Shown here in pieces: positions 34,141 through 47,578 of a stretch of DNA of 61,042 nucleotides; the stretch's first letter is position 1, and the number at the start of each line of letters is the position of its first letter. Source of the stretch: an uncultured Granulosicoccaceae bacterium (GTDB taxonomy: Bacteria > Pseudomonadota > Gammaproteobacteria > Granulosicoccales > Granulosicoccaceae); contig CALGNZ010000147.1 in the NCBI GenBank assembly GCA_937957915.1, forward strand, positions 1-61,042, given 5' to 3'. The position numbers were made by a program, and so were the translations under genes. The notes under the pieces were generated by a model. That model did not search any database, was not told the origin of the DNA, and worked only from the letters and a program-made list of their open reading frames with translations.

Positions 34141-36129
34141 TCACCGGTACTTTCTCAGGATGCCATTGGTAATGCCGTTTTCAATAGCACCGGCGCATTG
34201 ATCTTCTGTGAGCATGGTGTTGTCGGGATCAGTGCGGTTCTGCATCAGGTTGTTTTGCCGTGTTGAGTGCTCCCCGCTATTGCTCATGATATGAAACAGC
34301 TCGTGGGCAAGAGCGATATCTGTATCGGTAATTCCAAACGTTAGCCACAGGCTGTTCGTCATCCACGGCCGATTTCTCGTATTACCCAGACCAAATGCGT
34401 TGGCGTCATACTGATCCAGCATGACAGTGTTTCGGGCGAGAAATACACGGGTAACTGTTTCGCTGCCAGTAGTGTTGTTCACCATGCCCGTGGCTCTGGC
34501 TAGCGTCAGGGCGTGGCCAGAGGAAAGATCTTGCAGGTAGTCCGGGGCTGTTAAAGAGACAATGCTCTCCACTTCCAGTTTAATGTCGCACTGTTGGTAT
34601 AGCCGATTGGCAGCGGCTATAGCGGTTTTCAAGGCTGCGTTGTTCCAGCGTGTGTCAAGTTTGATCAGGCGTAGCGGCATCGAGTACTTTGTGCGCTTGT
34701 CGGCCTTACCTGTAAACTGAGTCGGATCATCAGTCGTAATGTGCAGGTTTGACTGATCGTTCATGGCAAGCGGATCCCCCAGATAGCCAATTGATACAAA
34801 ACGTGATGTTTCGGCTCTCACCGACAAGTCACGTATTGCTGACTGAATGTCCGCGATTGTGCGGTCAGGGTTCTGTTGCAGGAGTCGCGCTGCCAGCGCA
34901 AGTACTCTTGCCACAGCGTAGCTGGAACCGGAAACCTTTATGCTGTCGCCATTAAAGTCAGTGGCCCGGATATGTTCGGCAGGCACCAGGTAGTCGACCG
35001 ACATGCGTCCGTAATTGGTGCGCTCGGCCGGATGCACAAAATCATCTGCGGAAGTTACAACCAGCATATTCTTCAAATCCATGGCGGCCGGATACACGGC
35101 TGCAGTGTCGATGTCCCTGCCGTTGTTGCCAGCCGATACTATAAAAAGAATGTGCGGGTGTTCTTTTGCAGCGGACTCGAAGTCTGTCCAGTCAGCGTAG
35201 GTGTTGCTGCCCAGAGGCATCCCGATGACCTTGATACCAAGTTCGTTCGCGTGCTGTATCAGATCGATCATCCGGGCCATGGAGTGACGCGGATACCGAT
35301 AGGGTACAAGCTTGACGCCGGGTGCCTCTCTCAACACGATTGATGCGGTGCGTGTTCCATGGCGCTGCACAAAGAACGGCGAGCGAGCAGGGTTGGCGTC
35401 GTAGGGTCTATTATCCATATCCCAAAAATCAAAGCCGTTCAGATTGCCTTGTGCATCTGTTGACAGTCCGCTCTTTATTTCTGGTAGCAGGTAGTTTACG
35501 CCGGAGTCAATCAATCCTACCTTGATTGCATCTGAAGGGGTTTCCGGAAGTTCAGGGAGTTGAGGATTTAACCACTGCTTTTCACCTGTCGCCTGCAGGT
35601 TTGCATCAAGTGCTGCAACGTATAGCTGTGTCTTTTGGTCGATGTCATACACCAGTTGATGTGCACTTCTGATTTCACAGTTACTGGTCAGTGTCAGTCT
35701 GGTATCCGGCTTTGCTGTAGACACAGAGTTTGATGTCGGGCTTGTGATATAGCTGGTAACGTTGGTTTGCGCTGGTCGACCCGGTGGTTGAAGAAATTGT
35801 ATTTCCAGTAAACGCGCTGAGGTACTTTTTAAAGTCGCAGTTACTGTGTTGCCAATTTCCGTTTGGCGGAAATGGATGGGTTCGTCGAGCAGGTTAACGC
35901 TTTGCCCAATTGCTGCTGCCAGTTGCTCGGTTGTTGCCTCTCCGGCAAGGCACACTGTGTTTGCTAGCAGCGCGAGCTTGTCAGGTGTCAGTGTTGATGT
36001 CTGCGTCACTTTGTCTGTCGCAGTATTTTCGGCAACAGCTCGAAGACTGGCACAGGCCGTCACCACAATGAAAGCGGCCAGGACACTGCGTTTGATCGAT
36101 ACCCGGTCTGGTCTGTACCACGGTGACAT
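34141..36129 (-). CDS. Exported subtilisin-like protease with C-terminal HExxH domain
   Basis: A 662-residue exported protein. A signal-like segment (SVLAAFIVVTACASLRAVAE) begins near residue 15. The S8-type domain holds Asp208 (VGLIDSGVN), His257 (QRHGTRTAS), oxyanion Asn335 (VSAGNNGRD) and Ser403 (SGSSYAVARV), so the full catalytic set is present though the His and Ser motifs differ from HGTHVAG and GTSMAAP. Residues ~480-662 form a second domain with HELFH (609-613), another His at 621 and NNLMQ with Met629, which resembles a metzincin-type zinc site. The start at 36129 has GGGAGT upstream; the frame is open further but the extension is not signal-like. Converges with the CAP lipoprotein gene; a hairpin (34119-34147) covers the junction. 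Target unknown. Confidence 0.8.
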   Translation of the reverse strand: MSPWYRPDRVSIKRSVLAAFIVVTACASLRAVAENTATDKVTQTSTLTPDKLALLANTVCLAGEATTEQLAAAIGQSVNLLDEPIHFRQTEIGNTVTATLKSTSARLLEIQFLQPPGRPAQTNVTSYITSPTSNSVSTAKPDTRLTLTSNCEIRSAHQLVYDIDQKTQLYVAALDANLQATGEKQWLNPQLPELPETPSDAIKVGLIDSGVNYLLPEIKSGLSTDAQGNLNGFDFWDMDNRPYDANPARSPFFVQRHGTRTASIVLREAPGVKLVPYRYPRHSMARMIDLIQHANELGIKVIGMPLGSNTYADWTDFESAAKEHPHILFIVSAGNNGRDIDTAAVYPAAMDLKNMLVVTSADDFVHPAERTNYGRMSVDYLVPAEHIRATDFNGDSIKVSGSSYAVARVLALAARLLQQNPDRTIADIQSAIRDLSVRAETSRFVSIGYLGDPLAMNDQSNLHITTDDPTQFTGKADKRTKYSMPLRLIKLDTRWNNAALKTAIAAANRLYQQCDIKLEVESIVSLTAPDYLQDLSSGHALTLARATGMVNNTTGSETVTRVFLARNTVMLDQYDANAFGLGNTRNRPWMTNSLWLTFGITDTDIALAHELFHIMSNSGEHSTRQNNLMQNRTDPDNTMLTEDQCAGAIENGITNGILRKYR

Positions 36130-36262
36130 AACTGACTCCCGAGACCTGCCGCGCTGCAGTCGCGTGGCGATTGTCTGGTTAATTAACTCAAGTGTGTGAC
36201 AGGTAGATTGACGCATCTGTTGAGTGTGTTCAGGATTGCAAACATGCAGATATCCACAAGAG

Positions 36263-39168
<2,906 letters not shown>

Positions 39169-39245
39169 AGGCGCGTAGCTCAGTTGGTTAGAGCACCACC
39201 TTGACATGGTGGGGGTCGTTGGTTCGAATCCAATCGCGCCTACCA
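39169..39245 (+). tRNA. tRNA-Val (GAC)
   Basis: A complete 77-base cloverleaf including encoded CCA. Acceptor AGGCGCG pairs with CGCGCCT, the D arm reads GCTCAGTTGGTTAGAGC, the anticodon stem CCACC/GGTGG holds loop TTGACAT with anticodon GAC, and the T arm is GTTGG-TTCGAAT-CCAAT with one G-U pair. Confidence 0.96.
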
Positions 39246-39561
39246 ATTCCTTTAGTACCCCATTCAACTGTCCCGGTATCGTCCCAGGAACCTTGGTTCT
39301 GGCTCGTGGCTCAGGCTAAGAGTTGTGCCAGGTTTTTTTGAATGCCAGCGAGGCTCCAGCTTGTTGCCTGTTTTCTGAGGCATCTGGTATGCAGGGCACG
39401 CCGGTAGTTCTTTGTGGCCGGTAGTTCTTTGTGGATTGCCCGGCCGGCAGGTATACCGAGTTGATCACCAGCAGCTTTCGACCAGTTGCACTATATACTA
39501 CTGAAGTGATACTACACACAACACGTGGCCTCTCGTATGGGTCACCACTGACGGGAACGTT
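39246..39561. other. Leader region upstream of thrS
   Basis: No gene is supported between the tRNA and thrS. It holds a 17 bp tandem duplication (39401-39434) and presumably the thrS promoter and a leader; CTATATACTACT near 39491 could be a -10 zone. I could not establish a tRNA-like operator of the E. coli thrS kind by eye. Confidence 0.4.
39401..39434 (+). repeat. Perfect 17 bp tandem duplication
   Basis: CCGGTAGTTCTTTGTGG occurs twice with no gap. It is non-coding and lies in the thrS upstream region. A perfect copy implies a recent duplication or an unstable repeat. Confidence 0.8.
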
Positions 39562-41487
39562 ATGCCTTCCATTACACTGCCTGACGGCAGCCAGCGCCAC
39601 TTTGATAATCCGGTATCTGTCATGGATGTCGCGGCTGATATCGGTCCCGGGCTCGCGAAGGCAACCCTGGCCGGGCGAGTCAACGGCGAACTGGTTGATG
39701 CTGACACAGTGCTTTCCAGCGACGCCGAACTATCGATCATCACATCACGCGATGACGACGGGCTTCATTTGCTGCGCCACTCGACAGCTCATCTGATGGC
39801 GCAAGCGGTAAAGCAGTTGTTCCCGGAAGCGCAGGTCACGATTGGGCCGGTCATAGAAGATGGTTTTTATTACGACTTCGCGTATGAGCGCCCGTTTACG
39901 CCCGACGATCTCGAGCAAATCGAGAAACGTATGTCCGAACTGGTTAAACAGAAAATTCCGATTCAGCGCAGCGAGATAGGCCGGGACAAGGCAGTGGAGT
40001 TTTTCGACGGGCTGTCAGAAGCCTACAAAGCCGAGATTATCCGCGATATTCCGGCAGACGAAGTGCTGTCGCTATACGAGCAGGGTGATTTCACCGACCT
40101 GTGTCGCGGTCCGCACGTGCCGAGTACCGGGCATCTCGGGCATTTCAAATTAATGAAATTGGCTGGCGCCTATTGGCGTGGTGATTCCGACAACGAGATG
40201 TTGCAGCGAATCTACGGCACTGCCTGGGCCAACAAAAAAGATCTGAAGGGCTATCTGCATCGGCTTGAAGAGGCAGAAAAGCGCGATCATCGCAAAATCG
40301 GTAAACAACTCGACTTATTTCATCTGCAGGAAGAAGCGCCCGGAATGGTCTTTTGGCATCCGGCTGGCTGGACAATCTATCAGGTAATCGAGCAATACAT
40401 GCGAGATCGCCAGCGAGAGCAGGGCTACAAGGAGATTCGCACTCCGCAGGTCGTAGATATGTCGCTTTGGGAGCGGTCTGGTCACGCAGATAAGTTTGGT
40501 GACGACATGTTCTCGGTCGAGACTGACGATCGCAAGTTTGCGTTAAAACCTATGAACTGCCCCTGCCACGTGCAGGTGTTTAATCAGGGCTTGCGGAGTT
40601 ATCGTGAATTGCCACTGCGATTGGCAGAGTTTGGGTCCTGCCATCGCAACGAACTGTCGGGTGCTTTGCACGGCATCATGCGTGTGCGTGGATTTGTGCA
40701 GGATGACGGTCATATCTTTTGCACTGAAGAGCAAATCCAGGAAGAGTGCGCCACATTTATCGATTTTCTGCACTCGGTTTACGAAGATTTCGGCTTTACC
40801 GAAATTATTTACCGGCTGTCTACAAGGCCAGCGCAGCGCGTGGGCAGCGATGCCGACTGGGATCGATCGGAAAAAGCGCTGGCTGATGCACTCGATGCCA
40901 AGCAGCTCGACTGGAAAGAGCTGCCAGGCGAGGGCGCGTTTTACGGGCCGAAAGTGGAGTTTTCTTTAAAAGATTGCATAGGCCGGGTTTGGCAGTGCGG
41001 TACTGTGCAGGTTGACTTCTCTATGCCTGGCCGCCTTGATGCCGAATACGTCGATGCCGGTGGTGAGCGAAAGGTGCCGGTTATGTTGCACCGGGCAATC
41101 CTCGGCTCGTTTGAGCGATTTATTGGCATACTGGTAGAAAATCACGAGGGGAAAATGCCCTTGTGGCTGTCGCCGATTCAGCTGAAAATCCTCAACATTA
41201 CCGATCGACAGCGTGAATTTAGTGAAAAACTGGAAAAAAGCCTGTCAGATCAAGGGTTCAGAGTTGAAACCGACTTGAGAAATGAGAAGATAGGACTTAA
41301 AATCCGTGAGGCAACTCTTTTGCGGGTCCCATACATGCTTGTCGTTGGCGACAAGGAAGTTGAATCCGGAAAAATACCAGTGCGCACACGCGATGCCGTT
41401 GAGCTGGAACCCATGGACCTCGAAACGTTAATTTCGGGGCTTAAACTTGAACTCGCGAGCCGCGGTCGCGAAACCCTGGAGGGTTAA
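39562..41487 (+). CDS. thrS: Threonyl-tRNA synthetase
   Basis: Charges tRNA-Thr. The 641-residue protein has the full domain set: TGS (residues 1-60, [11 protein letters not shown]), editing/second additional domain with [16 protein letters not shown] and [15 protein letters not shown] (zinc editing-type residues), class II catalytic core with [30 protein letters not shown] and [19 protein letters not shown], and the anticodon domain from ~540. It opens the conserved thrS-infC-rpmI-rplT-pheST order. The last codons contain the Shine-Dalgarno for infC. Confidence 0.98.
   Translation: MPSITLPDGSQRHFDNPVSVMDVAADIGPGLAKATLAGRVNGELVDADTVLSSDAELSIITSRDDDGLHLLRHSTAHLMAQAVKQLFPEAQVTIGPVIEDGFYYDFAYERPFTPDDLEQIEKRMSELVKQKIPIQRSEIGRDKAVEFFDGLSEAYKAEIIRDIPADEVLSLYEQGDFTDLCRGPHVPSTGHLGHFKLMKLAGAYWRGDSDNEMLQRIYGTAWANKKDLKGYLHRLEEAEKRDHRKIGKQLDLFHLQEEAPGMVFWHPAGWTIYQVIEQYMRDRQREQGYKEIRTPQVVDMSLWERSGHADKFGDDMFSVETDDRKFALKPMNCPCHVQVFNQGLRSYRELPLRLAEFGSCHRNELSGALHGIMRVRGFVQDDGHIFCTEEQIQEECATFIDFLHSVYEDFGFTEIIYRLSTRPAQRVGSDADWDRSEKALADALDAKQLDWKELPGEGAFYGPKVEFSLKDCIGRVWQCGTVQVDFSMPGRLDAEYVDAGGERKVPVMLHRAILGSFERFIGILVENHEGKMPLWLSPIQLKILNITDRQREFSEKLEKSLSDQGFRVETDLRNEKIGLKIREATLLRVPYMLVVGDKEVESGKIPVRTRDAVELEPMDLETLISGLKLELASRGRETLEG
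41478..41483 (+). promoter_or_regulatory. Shine-Dalgarno that fixes the infC start
   Basis: GGAGGG lies inside the final thrS codons, seven bases before the ATA at 41491. This near-perfect site and spacing is the main reason to place the infC start at that codon. Confidence 0.75.
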
Positions 41488-41490
41488 TCC

Positions 41491-42009
41491 ATAGCTTCAC
41501 CCAAAGCAAATAGGCGGAATCACGAAATTGAGGTTGCGCAAGTCAGGCTGATAAGGCAAGACGGAGAACAGGTTGGCGTTGTCGATATTGACGAAGCCAT
41601 CAAGACGGCGGAGGAAGCCGGGCTTGACCTGGTTGAAATTTCTCCTAACGTCACCCCCCCCGTATGCAAGATAATGGACTACGGGCGTTTCAAATTCGAG
41701 CTCAACAAGAAGCAGCACAGCGCGAAAAAGAAACAGAAACAAGTCCAGTTGAAGGAAATAAAGTTCAGACCCGGTACCGAAGATGCGGATTATCAGGTTA
41801 AACTACGGAATCTTGTTAAGTTCCTGGAAAACGGGGACAAGACAAAGATCACGCTGCGCTTCAGAGGCAGAGAGATGGCTCATCGCGATCTTGGCCTGAA
41901 ACTGTTGCAACGTGTGGAAAAAGACCTAAGTGAGTTGGCGATTGTTGAACAGTTTCCAAAACTCGAAGGCAGACAAATGGTGATGGTTCTCGCACCCAAG
42001 AAAACCTGA
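41491..42009 (+). CDS. infC: Translation initiation factor IF-3, AUA start
   Basis: IF-3 prevents subunit joining and checks start codons. The frame runs from three bases after the thrS stop and reads (M)[20 protein letters not shown], continuing through [19 protein letters not shown] and [11 protein letters not shown] to [31 protein letters not shown] and MVLAPKKT, a complete IF-3 of about 172 residues. The first ATG in this frame (41674) lies in the middle of the N-domain, so an ATG start would be a truncation. Between the thrS stop and the conserved region the only plausible start is ATA (41491), with SD GGAGGG. E. coli infC uses AUU, which lets IF-3 repress its own synthesis; AUA should behave the same way. 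Confidence 0.93.
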   Translation: MASPKANRRNHEIEVAQVRLIRQDGEQVGVVDIDEAIKTAEEAGLDLVEISPNVTPPVCKIMDYGRFKFELNKKQHSAKKKQKQVQLKEIKFRPGTEDADYQVKLRNLVKFLENGDKTKITLRFRGREMAHRDLGLKLLQRVEKDLSELAIVEQFPKLEGRQMVMVLAPKKT

Positions 42010-42129
42010 TTACGGCTGCCGTCAGGCGGCGGTAAACAGGGTTTTTGCGTCCATCACGGGCCCGAGCTGTAGTACATACTCCGACTCAGCCGGGCATCAA
42101 ATTAAATATTAAATGAACGGGAGTTCAAC

Positions 42130-42327
42130 GTGCCAAAGATGAAGAGTAACAGCGGCGCGGCCAAGCGTTTTAAGCGCACAGGCGGCGGCGGTTTCAAGAG
42201 AAAGCAGAGCCATCTGCGTCATATCCTGACCAAGAAAAACTCCAAGCGTAAGCGCCAGTTGCGCGGTAAGTCCCTGGTACATGAGGCTGATAAGCCACTC
42301 ATTGTCCAGATGTTGCCTTACAGCTAG
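42130..42327 (+). CDS. rpmI: 50S ribosomal protein L35
   Basis: The 65-residue basic protein reads [18 protein letters not shown], then [20 protein letters not shown], standard bL35. The start is a GTG at 42130 with GGGAG upstream. Nine bases separate it from rplT. Confidence 0.98.
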   Translation: MPKMKSNSGAAKRFKRTGGGGFKRKQSHLRHILTKKNSKRKRQLRGKSLVHEADKPLIVQMLPYS

Positions 42328-42336
42328 GGGAAAGAT

Positions 42337-42708
42337 ATGCCAAGAGTAAAACGTGGTGTGCAGGCGCACGCCAAACACAAGAAAGTACTGAAAAAAGCCA
42401 AAGGCTATCGCGGCGCGCGCAGTAAGGTCTATCGCGTAGCGGTCCAGGCGGTGACCAAGGCTGGTCAATACGCCTATCGCGATCGTCGTCAGCGTAAACG
42501 TCAGTTTCGTGCCCTGTGGATTGCGCGTATTAATGCCGCTGCACGTCAGTGCGATATGTCTTACAGTCGATTTATGGACGGTCTGAACAAGGCTGGAATC
42601 GAAATTGACCGTAAGGTACTTGCAGACATTGCAGTACATGACTCCGCTGCATTTAGCCAATTGGCTGAAAAAGCAAAAGCGGGACTGCAACAGCCGGTCG
42701 CCGCGTAA
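42337..42708 (+). CDS. rplT: 50S ribosomal protein L20
   Basis: A basic 123-residue protein, [20 protein letters not shown] and [13 protein letters not shown], matching bL20. L20 is an early assembly protein and in E. coli also a translational repressor of rpmI-rplT. The C-terminus is a few residues longer than usual (GLQQPVAA). Confidence 0.98.
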   Translation: MPRVKRGVQAHAKHKKVLKKAKGYRGARSKVYRVAVQAVTKAGQYAYRDRRQRKRQFRALWIARINAAARQCDMSYSRFMDGLNKAGIEIDRKVLADIAVHDSAAFSQLAEKAKAGLQQPVAA

Positions 42709-42761
42709 GCAGTGATTGCTGATGATCGGCATTGATTTGCCGGTTAGTTTGAGTTCAGCCG

Positions 42762-42792
42762 ACGGGAAAAGGCACGCCGTGTCTTTTCCCGT
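42762..42792 (+). terminator. Long hairpin between rplT and pheS
   Basis: ACGGGAAAAGGCAC (42762-42775) pairs with GTGTCTTTTCCCGT (42779-42792) around GCC; 14 pairs with one G-U. The bases after it are only moderately T-rich (TGTCGTTTCTG). It could be an inefficient terminator or an attenuator for pheS; I found no Phe-rich leader peptide with a start codon nearby. Confidence 0.5.
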
Positions 42793-42933
42793 TGTCGTTT
42801 CTGAAGCGCTGAATCAAAGCGAAGCAAGCGGAACATTTTAGCTTTTGCATCATTTAATCCAGACTGATGGACTCCCGGGCAAACTGCGCCGGACAAAATC
42901 AGGCTGTACCAGATGAAGACAGACGTCCGGTAA

Positions 42934-43959
<1,026 letters not shown>

Positions 43960-44090
43960 CGACACAGGTGCAGCTTCTGTTTGTGCTGCCTTGTATGTGT
44001 GCCCTTGTAAGTGTGCATAGTGGCCCGTGTTATTCATCCTGCCGATGAAGTCGCCAGAGCCAATCAAGAAACTAATCGAAGAACACAGAA

Positions 44091-46466
44091 ATGAAATTCA
44101 GTGAGTCGTGGGTGCGGGAATGGGTTGACCCGGGAATCAGTTCCGAAGAGCTGGCCGATCAGCTAACCATGTTAGGGCTTGAAGTAGACGACTATACTAC
44201 CGCCGGTGGCGATTTTAGCGATGTCGTGGTTGGTAAAATCGAGTCAGTTGAACAGCACCCGGATGCTGACCGTTTGCGGGTTTGTCAGGTGAATGATGGC
44301 ACTGGCAGTACCCATAACGTCGTTTGCGGTGCGCCAAATGCCCGTGCCGGAATTTGTGTGCCATTTGCTCGTGTTGGTGCGGTATTGCCTGGCGGCTTCA
44401 AGATCAAAAGCAGTAAGCTTCGAGGCGTTAAGTCAGACGGCATGCTCTGCTCTGCAGCCGAGTTAAAGCTGGCTGAAGACGCTGACGGTCTGCATGAGTT
44501 GCCGGTTGACGCACCATTGGGACAGTCGTTAACAGATTACCTTGGTCTTGATGATCATCTGATCGAGATTGACCTGACCCCTAATCGTGGTGACTGTTTG
44601 AGCATTCGTGGCGTAGCCCGTGAGATTAGTGCCCGCAACAATGCGCCGATGCGGGAGCCAGAGTTCGAATCGGTAGCGCAGGCGCTGAGTGATACCTTTG
44701 ACGTAAAGATAGATTCGAACAGTTGCTGTGCCAGTTACGCGGGCAGGGTTATCCGTGGCATTGATGCAAGCGCACAATCACCGCTGTGGATGGTCGAAAA
44801 ACTCCGCCGTTGCGGATTGCGGTCGATTTCGCCGTCGGTCGATGTAACCAATTTTGTGATGATGGAGTTTGGCCAGCCCATGCATGCCTTTGACATGGAT
44901 ATGCTCGAGGAAGGCATCCACGTCAGGCTTGCGCAGCAGGGCGAAAAGCTAACATTACTGGATGAACGGGAAGTGACTCTCGATGACGACACTACGGTCA
45001 TAGCCGATCGAAAAAAGGCCGTTGCTATCGCCGGCATCATGGGCGGCAATGCCACCGGAGTAACGGGTGATACCAACAATGTACTGCTTGAGGCGGCGCT
45101 GTTTACGCCGTTGGGCATTGCCGGAAAACCCCGCCGCTATAACGCTTATACGGACTCAGCACAGCGGTTTGAGCGTGGAGTCGACAGTGATCTGCAGCAG
45201 CGTGCCATAGAACGGGCGACGGAGTTGCTGACCAGCATTGTTGGTGGCCAGGCGGGGCCAATATTTGAGGTACGCAACGATTCACTTGATCGACAATTCC
45301 CCGAAGTGCAGCTGCGCCGTAAACGACTTGCCGAGTTTTTAGGCACCACGGTTGATGATCAGCGAGTAATAGAGATCCTGCAAAGACTGGGCATTAACAC
45401 GCGAGAAGTGGAAGACGGCTGGATGGCTTCCAGCCCCACCTGGCGTTACGACATTGCCATCGAGGAAGATTTGATTGAAGAGATCGCTCGCGTGCACGGT
45501 TACGATCAAATGCCGCGCACCAATCCGCTTTTCACACCATCAATCGGGGCATTTTCTGAATCCGATCTGCCGCGTTTCCGAATTCAGCAGTTGCTGGTTG
45601 ATCGTGGCTATCAGGAGGCGGTGTGTTACAGCTTTGTAGATGGTGAAAAACAAATTCACTTTGATCCGGAAAGCGATGCACTGGCGTTGGCTAATCCAAT
45701 TGCAAGTGACATGGGCGTGATGCGAAATACGCTGTGGGTTGGCTTGTGCGAAACACTGCAGAACAACCTTAACCGTCAACAAAGCGATATCCGCCTCTTT
45801 GAGTGTGGCCTGAAGTTTGTAATGCAAGGTGATGATTTGATTCAAAAACCTGTGCTGGCTGGCCTTGTCGCCGGGTTACGCAACCCGGATCACTGGAGTG
45901 CATCGCCTGATTCAGCAGATTTTTACGATGTAAAGGCAGACGTAGAAGCGGTGTTGGGTCTGGCTAATGGTCGTAAATTTCACTTTGAGTCTGGCAGCCA
46001 TCCAGCGTTGCATCCGGGCATGAGTGCAAGAATTATGGTGGACAGTGAGGCGTGTGGGTGGCTGGGTACTATGCACCCGAAGCTACAGAAAACGCTGAAT
46101 TTGTCGCAACTTCCAATAATGTTCGAAATTGAGCTGGAGCAGTTAGATCAGGGCAAAATCCCGGCTTTTGAAGACATTTCGAAATTTCCATCTGTGCGTC
46201 GCGACCTGGCGGTTATTCTTGATCAGACAGTAAGCTATGCGGCGATCAGGGAGTGCGTTGAAAAGCATGCTCCAGCGTCATTGCAAGCTGTACGGATTAT
46301 GTCTGTTTACACAGGTTCGGGCATTACAGATGGTTCAAAAAGCGTCGCTTTAGGGTTGATTCTACAAGAGTTTTCACGCACCCTTGACGACATTGAAATT
46401 GATTCCGCAGTGTCACTGATCCTTAACGGATTAGAAGGTGACCTCGGCGCGACACTCAGGACCTGA
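44091..46466 (+). CDS. pheT: Phenylalanyl-tRNA synthetase beta subunit
   Basis: The 791-residue beta subunit. It begins [14 protein letters not shown], then an EMAP-like tRNA-binding domain ([26 protein letters not shown]), the B3/B4 editing region, B5, and a C-terminal ferredoxin-fold anticodon-binding domain ([28 protein letters not shown]). It ends one base before ihfA. Confidence 0.98.
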   Translation: MKFSESWVREWVDPGISSEELADQLTMLGLEVDDYTTAGGDFSDVVVGKIESVEQHPDADRLRVCQVNDGTGSTHNVVCGAPNARAGICVPFARVGAVLPGGFKIKSSKLRGVKSDGMLCSAAELKLAEDADGLHELPVDAPLGQSLTDYLGLDDHLIEIDLTPNRGDCLSIRGVAREISARNNAPMREPEFESVAQALSDTFDVKIDSNSCCASYAGRVIRGIDASAQSPLWMVEKLRRCGLRSISPSVDVTNFVMMEFGQPMHAFDMDMLEEGIHVRLAQQGEKLTLLDEREVTLDDDTTVIADRKKAVAIAGIMGGNATGVTGDTNNVLLEAALFTPLGIAGKPRRYNAYTDSAQRFERGVDSDLQQRAIERATELLTSIVGGQAGPIFEVRNDSLDRQFPEVQLRRKRLAEFLGTTVDDQRVIEILQRLGINTREVEDGWMASSPTWRYDIAIEEDLIEEIARVHGYDQMPRTNPLFTPSIGAFSESDLPRFRIQQLLVDRGYQEAVCYSFVDGEKQIHFDPESDALALANPIASDMGVMRNTLWVGLCETLQNNLNRQQSDIRLFECGLKFVMQGDDLIQKPVLAGLVAGLRNPDHWSASPDSADFYDVKADVEAVLGLANGRKFHFESGSHPALHPGMSARIMVDSEACGWLGTMHPKLQKTLNLSQLPIMFEIELEQLDQGKIPAFEDISKFPSVRRDLAVILDQTVSYAAIRECVEKHAPASLQAVRIMSVYTGSGITDGSKSVALGLILQEFSRTLDDIEIDSAVSLILNGLEGDLGATLRT

Positions 46467-46467
46467 A

Positions 46468-46770
46468 ATGGCACTAACCAAGGCATCGATGGCAGAGATG
46501 CTGTTTGATGAACTCGGGCTCAACAAGCGGGAAGCCAAGGAGTTCGTCGAACAGTTTTTCGAAGAAGTGCGCGTGGCACTGGAGAAGGGCGAGGACGTTA
46601 AACTCTCCGGCTTCGGCAACTTTATTCTTCGAAGTAAAAATGAGCGTCCCGGGCGTAATCCGAAAACCGGTGAGGAAATTCCTATTTCCGCACGGCGGGT
46701 TGTGACATTTCGTCCTGGACAAAAACTGAAAGCTCGAGTTGAGGCCTATGCTGGAAACCAGCAACAATAG
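46468..46770 (+). CDS. ihfA: Integration host factor subunit alpha
   Basis: A 100-residue DNA-bending protein. [39 protein letters not shown] and [18 protein letters not shown] match IhfA. The ATG at 46468 is chosen over the longer frame (46438), whose extra residues only shadow the pheT end; AGGA lies just upstream. The pheT-ihfA-merR order is conserved in gammaproteobacteria. Confidence 0.97.
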   Translation: MALTKASMAEMLFDELGLNKREAKEFVEQFFEEVRVALEKGEDVKLSGFGNFILRSKNERPGRNPKTGEEIPISARRVVTFRPGQKLKARVEAYAGNQQQ

Positions 46771-47104
46771 CGAGTTGCCGTCGATCCCCAACAAACGCTA
46801 TTTCACCATTGGTGAAGTCAGTGATTTGTGCGACGTCAAACCCCATGTACTGCGCTACTGGGAGCAGGAATTCCCTGATCTCAAGCCGGTTAAACGTCGT
46901 GGCAATCGGCGCTACTACCAACGCCATGACGTCATGCTGATTCGTACCATTCGAGATCTTCTGTACCAGCAGGGGTATACGATTGGTGGCGCACGCCAGC
47001 AACTTTCCGGCGAAACTGGCAAGGAAGACAGCGGACAGGCACAACAAGTGGTCAGGCAGTTACGTCAGGAACTCGAAGACGTGCTAAAAATCCTCAAAGC
47101 ATGA
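46748..47104 (+). CDS. MerR-family transcriptional regulator
   Basis: A 118-residue regulator usually found after ihf[21 protein letters not shown] then [20 protein letters not shown] is the MerR winged helix, and the tail ([14 protein letters not shown]) is a dimerisation helix. No metal-binding Cys cluster is present, so it is not a metal sensor of the classical kind. It overlaps the ihfA end by 23 bases; a TTG at 46739 is an alternative start. Confidence 0.9.
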   Translation: MLETSNNSELPSIPNKRYFTIGEVSDLCDVKPHVLRYWEQEFPDLKPVKRRGNRRYYQRHDVMLIRTIRDLLYQQGYTIGGARQQLSGETGKEDSGQAQQVVRQLRQELEDVLKILKA

Positions 47105-47160
47105 TATGCTTGCGCGCTTGCTGTTAACCTCAAAAGCAGCAGATGTGAAAACTGAGTTGT

Positions 47161-47237
<77 letters not shown>

Positions 47238-47578
47238 ATTCAGTTCTTGATTTGCCTTACCCGTTTGCACTCACGAGAGTGCCTTGTCGTTCTACTGGGA
47301 GCGGCACTGTGCGTTGGACGAGCGTCCGAATCCCGAATGTTTAAGAGTGGCTCCGCTCGATTAGTAGTTTTCACCCGCTCCCTCCAAATCACCCTGATCC
47401 GCTCTTCTCAAACTCTCAAAACAATTGATCTGTTGCTGATTCGTGGCACGAAAGTGCAATACAAGCTGTTGTACGATGCGCCAAACAGGCAGCTGAAATA
47501 CGATCTGCTCGAATCGGGCAATTGCGCAAGCTGGCCAACGGTATACTGCTTCTGTTTTTCAACTGACGAAAGATTAGC
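47238..47578. other. Intergenic region after tRNA-Pro
   Basis: Nothing identifiable. A plus-strand frame starting within the tRNA stays open through here but has no family resemblance. No integrase, attachment-site duplication or second tRNA is seen. Confidence 0.5.

Noticed and set aside
34119..34147. Hairpin between the CAP and protease genes as a terminator
   Set aside because: The stem has a bulge and neither strand has a T run after it, so it is mentioned but not called.
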